A program made the translations under genes and the position numbers. This document shows, piece after piece, positions 54,940 to 64,000 of a stretch of DNA of 64,000 nt. Position 1 is the stretch's first letter. Every line of letters starts with the position of its first letter. The notes under the pieces are model-generated. The model searched no databases. It saw only the letters and a program-made list of their open reading frames with translations, and was not told where the DNA came from. This DNA comes from Pseudomonadales bacterium (GTDB lineage Bacteria; Pseudomonadota; Gammaproteobacteria; Pseudomonadales; Pseudohongiellaceae). Location: contig JALRBQ010000029.1 in NCBI GenBank assembly GCA_023257655.1, forward strand, positions 1 through 64,000, read 5' to 3'.

Positions 54940-55014
54940 TGGGGTGTCGCCAAGCGGTAAGGCACAAGGTTTTGATCCTTGCATACGTTGGTTCGAATCC
55001 AGCCACCCCAGCCA
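54940..55014 (+). tRNA. tRNA-Gln (UUG)
   Basis: A 75-base cloverleaf with encoded CCA. The acceptor stem TGGGGTG pairs with CACCCCA. The anticodon loop is TTTTGAT between CAAGG and CCTTG, anticodon TTG at 54972-54974. The T-loop is GGTTCGAATCC. It lies between ispE and prs, the usual place in this gene order. Confidence 0.96.
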
Positions 55015-55070
55015 TATTTCAGACCACTATCTGCATCGAAACCCAAATCTGCTGAGCAAGGAATTCGAAC

Positions 55071-56021
55071 GTGGCAAATAACTTAATGGTCTTCACGGGC
55101 AATGCCAATCCCAGCCTTGCGGATAACATTGCGAAGAACATCGGCGTTCCGCTGGGCTATGCCAGCATCAGCAAGTTCAGCGATGGTGAGATCTCGGTCG
55201 AATTGAATGAAAACGTGCGCGGCAAGGATGTCTTTGTCATCCAGCCCACTTGCGCACCCACCAACGACAGCCTCATGGAATTGTTGTTGATGGCCGACGC
55301 CCTGCACCGGGCCTCGGCTAACCGCATTACAGCGGTGATCCCGTACTTCGGTTACGCCCGACAGGATCGCCGCGTGCGCTCGGCGCGCGTCGCCATCAGC
55401 GCCAAGGTCGTAGCCGACATGATCAGCGCCGTTGGTGTGAACCGGGTGCTGACTGTGGACTTGCATGCTGAACAGATCCAGGGTTTCTTCAGCATCCCGG
55501 TAGACAACGTCTATGGCTCACCGGTCCTGACCGACGATATCGAGCGTCAGCGCTACGAGAACCTGCTGGTGGTGTCGCCCGACATCGGCGGCGTGGTACG
55601 CGCACGGGCCGTAGCGAAGCAGTTGAACGTGGACCTCGCGATCATCGACAAGCGGCGACCTGCGGCCAATGAGGCTCAGGTGATGCACATCATCGGTGAT
55701 GTGGCTGGTCGCAGCTGCCTGATCGTGGACGATATGGTCGACACCGCCGGCACCCTGTGCAAGGCCGCAGATGCCCTTAAGGAACACGGCGCGAAGAAAG
55801 TCGTCGCCTATTGTACGCACCCGGTCCTGTCGGGTCCGGCAATTGCGAATATTAACGGATCGAGTCTGGACTCCCTCGTGGTAACCGACACGATACCTTT
55901 GAGTGAGGCAGCCAAGAACTGCTCACGCATACGCCAGTTGTCGATGGCCAAACTGTTGGCCGAATCGATTCGCCGCGTAAGCAATGAAGAATCCATTAGC
56001 GCGATGTTTGATAACACCTAG
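55071..56021 (+). CDS. prs: Ribose-phosphate pyrophosphokinase
   Basis: A 316-residue PRPP synthetase, supplying PRPP for nucleotides, His, Trp and NAD. Signatures are [40 protein letters not shown] and the PRPP loop [20 protein letters not shown]. The start is GTG at 55071 with AAGGA about 8 bases upstream; [11 protein letters not shown] is the family N-terminus. Confidence 0.97.
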   Translation: MANNLMVFTGNANPSLADNIAKNIGVPLGYASISKFSDGEISVELNENVRGKDVFVIQPTCAPTNDSLMELLLMADALHRASANRITAVIPYFGYARQDRRVRSARVAISAKVVADMISAVGVNRVLTVDLHAEQIQGFFSIPVDNVYGSPVLTDDIERQRYENLLVVSPDIGGVVRARAVAKQLNVDLAIIDKRRPAANEAQVMHIIGDVAGRSCLIVDDMVDTAGTLCKAADALKEHGAKKVVAYCTHPVLSGPAIANINGSSLDSLVVTDTIPLSEAAKNCSRIRQLSMAKLLAESIRRVSNEESISAMFDNT

Positions 56022-56288
56022 TGTTCTTAAACATCACGTGGATAAGCCCGGGCCGGAAGTTTCACAAGAACGACTGGCCCTTTTTCACTGAGTAACTGGT
56101 CGGTCGCAAACTGGTTACATATTACCCGCGGTGGTAAACGCAGGTTGAGTGATATGGAAGTGCAGTGCAAGGCGTGCCGCAGCGCAAACCGAGATATACC
56201 AATAGGTAGGCGAGGTTTAAGCGAGGACACAACGCTGCAATGCGCTTTCAGAGCGCTCAACAACGGTGCCTCCGTTTAAGGAAATTTT
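56022..56288. other. prs-rplY intergenic leader
   Basis: A 267-bp gap. It contains several short dyads but no T-run hairpin, and it probably holds the rplY promoter and leader. AAGGA lies 8 bases before the rplY start. Confidence 0.4.
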
Positions 56289-56960
56289 ATGAAAGGTCAT
56301 GAGTTTGAATTGAATTGCTCAGTTCGGACCGACATGGGGAAAGGTGCGAGCCGCCGCCTGCGTCGTCTGAATGCCAACATCCCCGCCATCTTGTATGGCG
56401 GTGAAAAAGAGCCTGTCTCGCTGACAATTGCCCACAAGGATATCGCCAAGGCAATTGAGAACGAGGCGTTCTTCGCCCACATCATCACGCTGAACATCGA
56501 TAACAACAAGGAACAGGCTGTTATCAAAGCGCTGCAACGTCACCCTGCCAAGCCCTTTGTGCTGCATGCTGACTTCATGCGTGTGAGCGATACAGTCGAG
56601 ATCACGGTCAATGTGCCGATCCACTTCCTCAACGAAGATACCTGTAAAGGCGTCAAGCTGGGTGGCGGTAACATCCTGAAGACCCTGAACGAGATCGAGA
56701 TCTCCTGTCTGCCGAAAAACCTGCCGGAATATATCGCAGTCGATATGGCCGACCTGGACATCGGTGATTCCATTCACCTGTCTGACATCAAGCTGCCCGA
56801 AGGGGTTACCAGCGTTGCATTGTCTCACGGTGAAGAGAGCGATCTTGCTGTCGCCGCAGTACACGCACCACGTACTGAATCGGAAGCCGAAGAGAGCAAC
56901 GAAGCACCTGCAGCTCCGAAGACCGTTGCTGAAGACAAAGCTGACAAGGCTGACAACTAA
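56289..56960 (+). CDS. rplY: Ribosomal protein bL25, long (CTC) form
   Basis: A 223-residue 5S-rRNA-binding protein. The N-terminal bL25 domain has FELNCSVRTDMGKGASRRLR and IPAILYGGEKEPVSL. The C-terminal TL5/CTC domain has VPIHFLNEDTCKGVKLGGG and DSIHLSDIKLPEGV, followed by an acidic/Ala-rich tail. Associated with stress (CTC = general stress protein) in some bacteria. pth follows after 35 bp. Confidence 0.95.
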   Translation: MKGHEFELNCSVRTDMGKGASRRLRRLNANIPAILYGGEKEPVSLTIAHKDIAKAIENEAFFAHIITLNIDNNKEQAVIKALQRHPAKPFVLHADFMRVSDTVEITVNVPIHFLNEDTCKGVKLGGGNILKTLNEIEISCLPKNLPEYIAVDMADLDIGDSIHLSDIKLPEGVTSVALSHGEESDLAVAAVHAPRTESEAEESNEAPAAPKTVAEDKADKADN

Positions 56961-56995
56961 GCGACACTGTTGTCGGATTCAGCCAGGTAATCACT

Positions 56996-57583
56996 ATGCC
57001 AGGCCATCCCTTGAAATTGATTGTGGGCCTCGGGAATCCGGGCCCACAATACGATTCCAATCGCCACAATGCTGGCGTCATCTTCCTCCACCACCTGTGC
57101 AAGAGCTACGGCGGCGCACTGCGTGGTGAGAGCAAGTTTTTCGGGGAATTCGGCAAGGTCACGATTGCCGGTCAGGACATCCTGTTGTTGTTCCCGACCA
57201 CCTACATGAATCACAGCGGCAAGTCAGTCGCAGCCGTCTGTAATTTTTACAAGATCGATCCCCGCAATATGCTGGTGGCGTACGACGAAATTGATTTCGA
57301 TGTGGGTGTCACGCGCCTCAAGGATGGCGGTGGACATGGTGGGCATAACGGCATCCGGGACATCATCAGCGCACTGGGTGGCAATAAGGATTTCTACCGA
57401 CTCCGCATCGGCGTCGGTCATCCCGGTCACAAATCGCTGGTTGCCAATTACGTGCTGAGCAATCCATCCCGTGCCGATGCCGACCGTATAATGTCAGATA
57501 TAGATGATGCAATTCGCGTTATTCCAAAGGTCGTGCTCGGCGAATGGGAAGAAGCGATGCGCTTATTACACACGGATTCGTAA
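56996..57583 (+). CDS. pth: Peptidyl-tRNA hydrolase
   Basis: A 195-residue Pth1 enzyme that recycles peptidyl-tRNA. Conserved elements are LIVGLGNPGPQYDSNRHNAG (catalytic His), PTTYMNHSGKSVAAV, YDEIDFDVGVTRLKDGGGHG and GVGHPGH. Co-transcribed between rplY and ychF. Confidence 0.96.
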   Translation: MPGHPLKLIVGLGNPGPQYDSNRHNAGVIFLHHLCKSYGGALRGESKFFGEFGKVTIAGQDILLLFPTTYMNHSGKSVAAVCNFYKIDPRNMLVAYDEIDFDVGVTRLKDGGGHGGHNGIRDIISALGGNKDFYRLRIGVGHPGHKSLVANYVLSNPSRADADRIMSDIDDAIRVIPKVVLGEWEEAMRLLHTDS

Positions 57584-57595
57584 CAGGAACCTGCA

Positions 57596-58687
<1,092 letters not shown>

Positions 58688-58843
58688 TCAGGGAATACCC
58701 CTGCGCGGGGCATTCCAACGGCGGCGGCAGCACCCGCGCCAACTTGACAAAACCGGGAGAAATGCCGAAAATTCGCGACCTTTCGGTGGCAGATTGACCC
58801 CCTCGGCACGATCTTGAGGGTTTCCAGTGTGCTGTAGCTGGGG

Positions 58844-58909
58844 ATTTTCTTTGGCCTTTCACGCGCAGGTGTATACGACATACATCGAGCATGAAAGGCC
58901 AAAGAAAAT
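58844..58909. repeat. Perfect 18-bp inverted repeat with 30-base loop
   Basis: ATTTTCTTTGGCCTTTCA (58844-58861) is exactly repeated in reverse complement at 58892-58909. The loop itself contains TGTATACGACATACA, a smaller dyad. It lies between ychF and tRNA-Met. Neither side has the T-run expected of a simple terminator for the plus strand. Confidence 0.85.
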
Positions 58910-58947
58910 TCGCAGATGCAGTACAATAGGAAGCCGTAAACTACAAT

Positions 58948-59024
58948 GGCAATGTAGCTCAGCTGGTTAGAGCGCAGCATTCATAATGCTGATGTCGCTG
59001 GTTCAAGTCCAGCCATTGCTACCA
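58948..59024 (+). tRNA. tRNA-Met (CAU), probably elongator
   Basis: A 77-base cloverleaf with encoded CCA: GGCAATG pairs with CATTGCT (terminal G-U). D-arm AGCTCAGCTGGTTAGAGC, anticodon loop TTCATAA with CAT at 58982-58984, T-arm GCTGGTTCAAGTCCAGC. The paired first position excludes initiator tRNA. tRNA-Ile2 (CAU with lysidine) is the alternative, since the T-arm also resembles that group. Confidence 0.9.
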
Positions 59025-59027
59025 TAC

Positions 59028-59058
59028 AAAAGGCCTGCAGCGATGCAGGCCTTTTTTT
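59028..59058 (+). terminator. Rho-independent terminator of tRNA-Met
   Basis: AGGCCTGCA and TGCAGGCCT form a 9-bp stem with loop GCGA, followed by TTTTTTT. Confidence 0.95.
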
Positions 59059-59090
59059 ATGGATTATTAAGCCCACGACGCAGAACGTAC

Positions 59091-59156
59091 TTCTACTAAA
59101 AAGAATCGGGCCTTCATCGAACTGCGATATGCGCCTCGCGTCGATGAAGGCCCGAT
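59091..59156 (-). terminator. Terminator of the TonB-dependent receptor gene
   Basis: A perfect 16-bp stem (59105-59120 with 59141-59156, ATCGGGCCTTCATCGA arm) and 20-base loop lie 35 bp after the receptor stop. On the minus strand it is followed by TTCTTTTT. Confidence 0.8.
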
Positions 59157-59190
59157 GTGGAACTTCGCTTACAGACCTACAATGGCTGAT

Positions 59191-62100
59191 TTAGAACTGC
59201 ATCAGCACACGCCCGTAAATTCGTCGACCCCGTCCATCAAAGACTGACGAATCAAAGCCAAGCGAACTGGATTCCCGGTACGGCAGATCTTCGTTAAACA
59301 CATCCAGAACTCCAACAGTGAAACGGGTTGTGCCTAACCTGTCGTTTTCCCAGTAATGGGAATAGTTGTACTGCAAATCCCAAGTCTGGTAACTATCAAC
59401 CTTCTTGCGAAGCAGTGATCGCGTAAAATCGGTACCACTGTCATACGCTGTCTGATAGGACAGATCCTTGTATGAACCGATATGACGATTGATCGCAGTC
59501 ACATTGTGATTGCCTTGCATCCAGCTGAAGGTCAAGTGGCCCTTGTTGTCAGGCAAGGAACGTACGAGATTACCATCGCCGCTGGTTCCCGCTGCATCGT
59601 AGACCCCGGTGTCCAATAAGCCGTACACCAGGCCGGGAACTTCGCTGAGCTGGTACTGACGCACATGCGTGTAATCCAGGCCCACTCGGAACTGACCGAG
59701 ATCAGTATCGAAGTTATACCCCACTTTCACGTCCACACCGTCCGCCGTAATCACACCAGCATTGACCGCGGCCAATGTCAGCGTAATCAAATTAGCATCG
59801 GTGGCGGTCGCTGCTCGCTGAATGCCATCGACCACATACTCACGCGGATCGACGACACACTCCAAGCGCTGGGCTGAATCCCGACCGTACTGCGCTTCCA
59901 GAGCGTTCGGGTTACAGGGCTCGAACGGATTGGTCGAAGACGAGGAGATCGACGAGTTGAGGATGTACTTGCTGGCATCGCCACGGATCGAAAGAAACTT
60001 GTCGATTTCAGGCTGCAGCGCCGAAATTGCTGGCTCTGGCAATACCCGGTCGCTTACCTCGAAGCGCCAGAAGTCGGCACCGACACTCAAGCCATCGAGA
60101 TTACCCGAAGGCGTCCACAGGAAGCCGGCGCTATAGGTATCGGCGTATTCGTTGCCTACATAGGGCGCAGGACCACCGAGCGTATAGGTATGCTCAGCTT
60201 CACCGTTATAGATCGTCGGTTCCAGCAGACCCGCGCGAACCGCCTGGTTGGCGAACGGATCGTTGAAGATCACGTTGGAAGACTCCAGGCCTTCTTCAAT
60301 AATCGCGATGTTCGGCGCACGGAAGGATTGCGAGAAAGATCCACGCAGCAACACTGTCTCCATCGGGCGCCAGCTCATGGCAATCTTGGGTGAGATCTCA
60401 CTACCGATATTTCCACCGTAGTCTTCATATCGCAAGGCGATCTGGGTCTCGACATTTGGAATGAACGGCAGTGACAGCTCGAGGAACAACGCGTCCGTGG
60501 TACGCTCGTGCTCGTAATTGCCTGCGCAGAACGCGCAGTCAAAGTTGTTGCTCACGTACTGGAACCTGTTGGGCTTACGTGAGGAGTCATAGCCCAGAAT
60601 CGCATTCGGTTGGCCAGGGAAATCCAGATCTGAGGCACGTGAATGGGTATTACGCACGCGACGCTGCAAGCCTGTCGCGAACTGCGCGGTACCTCCGGCC
60701 ATTTCGAACAACTCTCCTGATACCACTGCATCGAACACGCCTAGCTTGTTACGCTTGTCATGCAGATTGACCGTTGGCACCAGCCAATCCATGAGCTCCT
60801 GACTGTTCGCGAGCGAAGGATCTGTGAGCTTAGTCAGGAAGGGGTTATAGAACACACAACCGCCTTGTCCCTGATTATTACTGGTCAATGCCAGTGACAG
60901 ACTCTCCTTGGTGTTGAACACGAAACCAGGGAAGAAAGTCTGCGTGAGCGAAGTACCGTAGTATCTCCATGCGGTCGGTAAGGCACCGCCAAGAGGACCG
61001 GGTTCGCCGATGAAGTCGAAGTCAGACACCCCGTTAGGCTTACAATTCGGACCACCCAAGCCATTCGCAGCCAGTTGGGCGCGCTCGCGATGGAAGGTGC
61101 GATAGGATTGCTCGAGGCTGGAGCTGCTCCAGGAATAACTCACGTCATAATTGAGCACGCGATCCGCGATCTCCAGTTCGCCTCTGAGGCCGACCTGGGC
61201 ACCGGTCGTCTGTGTCCAGGTTTCATTGTCATCTGACCCCACGCGGATGATGCCGTCCCGAAGCTGTTGCCAACCTGCCACACCGGGCCCGCCATTACGC
61301 ACATCCATCGGTGAATTGGTAATGTCTGCCGCCGTTGGACGGGTCAGCCCGATAGCGGGGGCATAGTAACCGAGTTCAAGCGGCTGTCCGATGGCATAGC
61401 CACCCCAATTGGGATTCCCTGTGTGGGAACCCGGCGCGGCGAGGAATACGGTCGGTCCACGCGATTGCGTATAGCCGTCATCGGCCCTGATTGTCTTGGA
61501 ATCAGAAAACTGGGCAAATGAGTAAAGTTCGGCGCCGTTTGCAAACGTGTGATCGAAAGATCCGGCGATGCTATTGCGGGTCGCTTTCTGCGAAATGTAG
61601 TTCCATTCAGCATTGTCCATGTAACAGGTACCAGCGTGATTCCCTCGCTCTTCACGCAAGCGGCCAATTTGCAGGGGCGAGCCATCGGGAGTCTTGAGTG
61701 TATAACAGCCTGGATCGCTGAACACCGGCGTCGAAGGGCCGCCCTCAGCGATATTCAGGGCGGTCACATCCTGATTTATCCACCCGGGACTCACTTTCGC
61801 ACCAAACGAGCTACTTGTTATGAAACTGCCAGCCGAACTTACTACGCCCAGGAATTCAGAGTTGGGGCCATAGAAATTGCCTTTCTCTACAGACACCGGA
61901 TCGCGTTCGAAGCGCTCCCCGGACAGGACGAAATGGGTATTTCCATCATCACTCGCCCAACCCCAGATCGCACTCACAGTCGCATCCCACAGATCAGTAG
62001 CTTCTGCGATAGCCTGCACGTCACCGTAGAGCTCGAGTCCCTCGAAATCGGTACGCATGATCACGTTGACCACACCCGCCACGGCGTCAGCACCATACAG

Positions 62101-62580
62101 CGCGGAACCGCCATCAGTCAGTACCTCTACCCGCTCGGTCATCACCAGCGGAATCGCGTTAAGATCGACGAATTCCCCGCCGGAGCGCGTCGTCGCCGCC
62201 GCAGGGACCTGGCGCTTGCCATTAATTAGAGTAAGAGTTGAGTTTTCACCGAGATTGCGCAGGTTAACCATGGCCGTGCCATCTGTTTGCAAATCCAGTG
62301 AGGAGGCGTCCGAACCGGGGTTGGTAATCGAGCCGGAGTTGACTTCCAGATTCTTGATAACGTCCCAAATGACCGCAGCGCCTTGGGCTTCCATACTCTC
62401 CCGGTCAACGACTTGCACAGGCGAAGGTGCATCTACAGGAGTACCGCGAATGAATGAGCCCGTTACCAGAACTTCTTCGATCTCTCCATCATCTTGCTGG
62501 GCAATCGCATTAAATGAGGTGCCTGCAAGCATAATTGCGAGGGTGATGGCTTTTCGTTTACCAGGATAGTTTTTAAGCAT
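59191..62580 (-). CDS. TonB-dependent receptor (large, carbohydrate-type)
   Basis: A 1129-residue outer-membrane receptor: signal peptide 1-27 (GTSFNAIA-QQ), a TonB box-like EIEEVLVTGSFIRG (residues ~32-45), and a plug domain with MVNLRNLGENSTLTLINGKR and VLTDGGSALYGADAVAGVVN. A long 22-strand barrel follows and ends RRIYGRVLMQF (C-terminal aromatic). Length and sequence style match marine gammaproteobacterial receptors for oligosaccharides or peptides rather than siderophores. Monocistronic, with its own promoter and terminator. The ligand is unknown. Confidence 0.93.
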   Translation of the reverse strand: MLKNYPGKRKAITLAIMLAGTSFNAIAQQDDGEIEEVLVTGSFIRGTPVDAPSPVQVVDRESMEAQGAAVIWDVIKNLEVNSGSITNPGSDASSLDLQTDGTAMVNLRNLGENSTLTLINGKRQVPAAATTRSGGEFVDLNAIPLVMTERVEVLTDGGSALYGADAVAGVVNVIMRTDFEGLELYGDVQAIAEATDLWDATVSAIWGWASDDGNTHFVLSGERFERDPVSVEKGNFYGPNSEFLGVVSSAGSFITSSSFGAKVSPGWINQDVTALNIAEGGPSTPVFSDPGCYTLKTPDGSPLQIGRLREERGNHAGTCYMDNAEWNYISQKATRNSIAGSFDHTFANGAELYSFAQFSDSKTIRADDGYTQSRGPTVFLAAPGSHTGNPNWGGYAIGQPLELGYYAPAIGLTRPTAADITNSPMDVRNGGPGVAGWQQLRDGIIRVGSDDNETWTQTTGAQVGLRGELEIADRVLNYDVSYSWSSSSLEQSYRTFHRERAQLAANGLGGPNCKPNGVSDFDFIGEPGPLGGALPTAWRYYGTSLTQTFFPGFVFNTKESLSLALTSNNQGQGGCVFYNPFLTKLTDPSLANSQELMDWLVPTVNLHDKRNKLGVFDAVVSGELFEMAGGTAQFATGLQRRVRNTHSRASDLDFPGQPNAILGYDSSRKPNRFQYVSNNFDCAFCAGNYEHERTTDALFLELSLPFIPNVETQIALRYEDYGGNIGSEISPKIAMSWRPMETVLLRGSFSQSFRAPNIAIIEEGLESSNVIFNDPFANQAVRAGLLEPTIYNGEAEHTYTLGGPAPYVGNEYADTYSAGFLWTPSGNLDGLSVGADFWRFEVSDRVLPEPAISALQPEIDKFLSIRGDASKYILNSSISSSSTNPFEPCNPNALEAQYGRDSAQRLECVVDPREYVVDGIQRAATATDANLITLTLAAVNAGVITADGVDVKVGYNFDTDLGQFRVGLDYTHVRQYQLSEVPGLVYGLLDTGVYDAAGTSGDGNLVRSLPDNKGHLTFSWMQGNHNVTAINRHIGSYKDLSYQTAYDSGTDFTRSLLRKKVDSYQTWDLQYNYSHYWENDRLGTTRFTVGVLDVFNEDLPYRESSSLGFDSSVFDGRGRRIYGRVLMQF

Positions 62581-62736
62581 AATCAGTTCCTTGGTTTATT
62601 GTATTTTTTGTTGTTTCTAGTTTTTCTACGTCTACTGATTTTATAGCTGGAGCGCGTCTCTCTCGCGCCATCCGATGTGGATTAGTCGTTAGTTCGCTTG
62701 CTGCATGCACTCCTCTGCAATTTATGACGAGTTTTG

Positions 62737-62766
62737 AGTATATAGGCTCCACTCGGATCCCGACAA
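62737..62766 (-). promoter_or_regulatory. Candidate promoter of the TonB-dependent receptor
   Basis: On the minus strand TTGTCG (62761-62766) and TATACT (62737-62742) are 18 bp apart, giving a leader of about 150 bases. Confidence 0.5.
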
Positions 62767-62772
62767 AATCTG

Positions 62773-62790
62773 TTTGTATCCATTTGTATC
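62773..62790 (-). promoter_or_regulatory. Phased direct repeats upstream of the receptor promoter
   Basis: Two exact copies of TTTGTATC (plus strand, 62773-62780 and 62783-62790) are spaced one helical turn apart and end 6 bp before the -35 box. This layout suits an activator site. Confidence 0.4.
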
Positions 62791-63097
62791 AATATAGCCT
62801 CAGAATTATAAAATCATTAATTTTCAATACCTTAACACCCTAGCCTTGTCGAAAATAACTGCGTGACGAGGGCACAGCGCAAGCGAGCTGCAAGTGAGTG
62901 AGTCGGGGGAGTGAACGAGCATGTCCAGGAGGCCGGGAGGAATGTTCCGGCGTGCATGCCCTCAATTCGCGTACTGGCCATACACAACCCGGGGTACTGT
63001 CTGGATTGACGCAAGGATTTAGCCCAGTCACCGATAAACAATTATGTAGAGATCACGGCTCGAATCCTGAAATCAGTATCAACTCGGTGCAACCACC

Positions 63098-63643
63098 ATG
63101 CCCCTGAACGAACTGGCAAACCTCGGCGAATTCATCAGCGGCATTGCCGTCATTGCCTCACTGATCTATTTGGCTCTGCAGATTCGCCAGAATACGACTT
63201 CGGTACGCAGCGCGACGCTGGCCGGTAACACCGATACCTTTGCGAATCTGTTGTTAATGATGGCGGATCCCAAGAATGTCGGTGCCTATATCTACGGTTC
63301 CGCCAGTCGCCAGGACATCCGCCCCAAGGAGTTCACCCAGTTTCAACTGCAATGCCGGGCTCTGTTCGTCGCCTTCGAGAATCAGCACTACCACTACCGT
63401 AACGGCTTACTCGATGCGGAGACGTACAAGGGCTATGACCGCTCCATTCAATCGAGCATCCTGTCACTACGGGGATTTCGACTCTACTGGCAACTGCATC
63501 GCCAGGAATTTTCGCCCGTGTTCATGGCCCATGTGGACAAAATGATTGCCGCAACACCGGAGGTCTCCGGTACCCAGTTGATTGAACGCTGGCAAGACGC
63601 GGCGCGTCATCTGGAAGGCGCCGATCCCGACGCCATGCATTAA
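63098..63643 (+). CDS. Hypothetical protein with N-terminal membrane helix
   Basis: A 181-residue protein with one N-terminal helix (about residues 8-28, GEFISGIAVIASLIYLALQI), then the phrase QIRQNTTSVRSATLAGNTDT and a helical cytosolic or periplasmic part. The N-terminal 'GELxxGIxVIxSLIYLAxQIRQNT' pattern is common in a widespread family of uncharacterised marine proteobacterial proteins. The PepSY-type gene starts 7 bp after its stop, so they are likely co-transcribed. Confidence 0.75.
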   Translation: MPLNELANLGEFISGIAVIASLIYLALQIRQNTTSVRSATLAGNTDTFANLLLMMADPKNVGAYIYGSASRQDIRPKEFTQFQLQCRALFVAFENQHYHYRNGLLDAETYKGYDRSIQSSILSLRGFRLYWQLHRQEFSPVFMAHVDKMIAATPEVSGTQLIERWQDAARHLEGADPDAMH

Positions 63644-63650
63644 TACGCCC

Positions 63651-64000
63651 ATGCCGGTTTTCCTGAAACTGCCTCGCACCTGGCATCGCCGAGTCGGTAT
63701 GGTGATGTTGTTGCCCTTTGTGGCCTGGTCGCTCACCGGACTCTTCTTTCTCGTACAGCCCGGTTACGGCGATGCCTATGCCACTCTGCCGGTGAAGACC
63801 TACGCCAGCACGACACCCTACACGATCCCGGCCAATCCGGAATGGCGCGAAACGCGCTATCTCGTTTCGATTCTGGGTCCGCACCTGCTCGCGCGCACCA
63901 ACGCCGGCTGGCAACATCTTAACGCCGCTGACGCAACGCCCTGGCAGCAACCGGATGCAACTGACGTCGCGGCCCTGTTGGCCGACGCCATTTCGTTTGA
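63651..64000 (+). CDS. PepSY-type membrane protein, truncated by the window edge
   Basis: The first 116 codons have no stop before the end of the window. The N-terminal LPRTWHRRVGMVMLLPFVAW is the typical W-H-R entry into the first transmembrane helix of PepSY-associated proteins, followed by SLTGLFFLVQPGYGD. Such proteins are often linked to iron or flavin reduction, but only the N-terminus is present and the call stays general. Confidence 0.65.
   Translation, partial: MPVFLKLPRTWHRRVGMVMLLPFVAWSLTGLFFLVQPGYGDAYATLPVKTYASTTPYTIPANPEWRETRYLVSILGPHLLARTNAGWQHLNAADATPWQQPDATDVAALLADAISF

Larger units (their letters stand above)
62581..63097. other. Divergent intergenic region upstream of the receptor
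   Basis: A 517-bp gap with AT-rich DNA. It contains the receptor promoter candidate (62737-62766), two phased direct repeats just upstream of it, a 150-base leader and, nearer 63000, DNA that should carry the promoter of the plus-strand gene. TTGACG at 63005-63010 is a possible -35 box without a clear partner. Confidence 0.45.

Noticed and set aside
54525-55046. A 173-codon minus-strand open frame with several Cys residues
   Set aside because: It is antisense to ispE and to the tRNA-Gln gene, has no recognisable domain and crosses a well-formed tRNA.
58688-58730. Hairpin GGAATACCCC/GGGGCATTCC after ychF as an intrinsic terminator
   Set aside because: It has a mismatch and no T-run after it, so it was left out as a called feature.
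63005-63050. TTGACG at 63005 as the -35 box of the 63098 gene
   Set aside because: No acceptable -10 hexamer lies 16-19 bp downstream; it is mentioned only as a possibility in the gap entry.

Overview
The window looks like a chromosomal segment of a marine-type gammaproteobacterium. Gene order around mreBCD/gatCAB and hemA/prfA/prmC/lolB/ispE/prs/rplY/pth/ychF follows the pattern known from Pseudomonas and its relatives. YhdP, LolB and a PA4642-family protein are gammaproteobacterial markers, and a very large TonB-dependent receptor of the carbohydrate/polymer-uptake type fits a heterotrophic marine lineage. Coding DNA is moderately GC-rich, except for about 7.1-9.8 kb, which is visibly AT-rich. 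The species cannot be named from the sequence alone.

Layout. 0-7.1 kb holds metabolic and envelope genes: aldo/keto reductase, TfoX-like protein, ThDP enzyme, GNAT acetyltransferase, TraB/GumN-like protein, DUF6122 and DUF1254 proteins. 7.1-9.8 kb is an accessory island of poorly known small genes on the minus strand. It carries a well-formed integron attC site, a second half attC, a third R'-like box and two copies of a 115-bp inverted-repeat (MITE-like) element. The DUF6602 gene in it is split by one in-frame amber codon. No integrase gene is visible, so this is a candidate cluster of attC sites lacking an integrase (CALIN). 9.8-28 kb contains a symporter with a divergent amidohydrolase and HAD phosphatase, then a patatin, an MFS permease, a YceI protein, a 2-oxoglutarate dioxygenase, a SelD fused to an NDH-2-like flavoprotein, TPR and protease-like lipoproteins, a HIT hydrolase, and an operon of a bifunctional class II aldolase/short-chain dehydrogenase with mtnA. 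28-31.4 kb has an orphan ExbD, a TetR regulator, a DUF445 membrane protein and a Nit-family amidase.

31.6-62.6 kb is the conserved core. A secreted trypsin-like protease is followed by the minus-strand block mreB-mreC-mreD-maf-rng-yhdP (cell shape, nucleotide hygiene, RNA processing, envelope lipid transport). Divergent from mreB is gatCAB (Glu/Asp-tRNA amidotransferase) with a PA4642-family gene. An rhlB-like helicase follows, then hemA-prfA-prmC-moeB (tetrapyrrole entry, translation termination and its methylation, cofactor sulfur transfer). Divergent from hemA is TPR-lolB-ispE-tRNA-Gln-prs-rplY-pth-ychF-tRNA-Met. A 1129-residue TonB-dependent receptor, a hypothetical membrane protein and a truncated PepSY-type gene close the window.

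The most unusual features are the CALIN/MITE island, the mtnA-linked aldolase-dehydrogenase (a plausible oxygen-independent 5-deoxyribose/methylthioribose salvage route), two genes that appear to start at AUU and AUC codons behind good Shine-Dalgarno sequences, an RhlB-like helicase with Thr in place of the Walker A Lys, a perfect 18-bp inverted repeat ahead of tRNA-Met, and several degenerate 9-13 bp tandem arrays in intergenic DNA. No CRISPR array, phage module, integrase or complete insertion sequence was seen.
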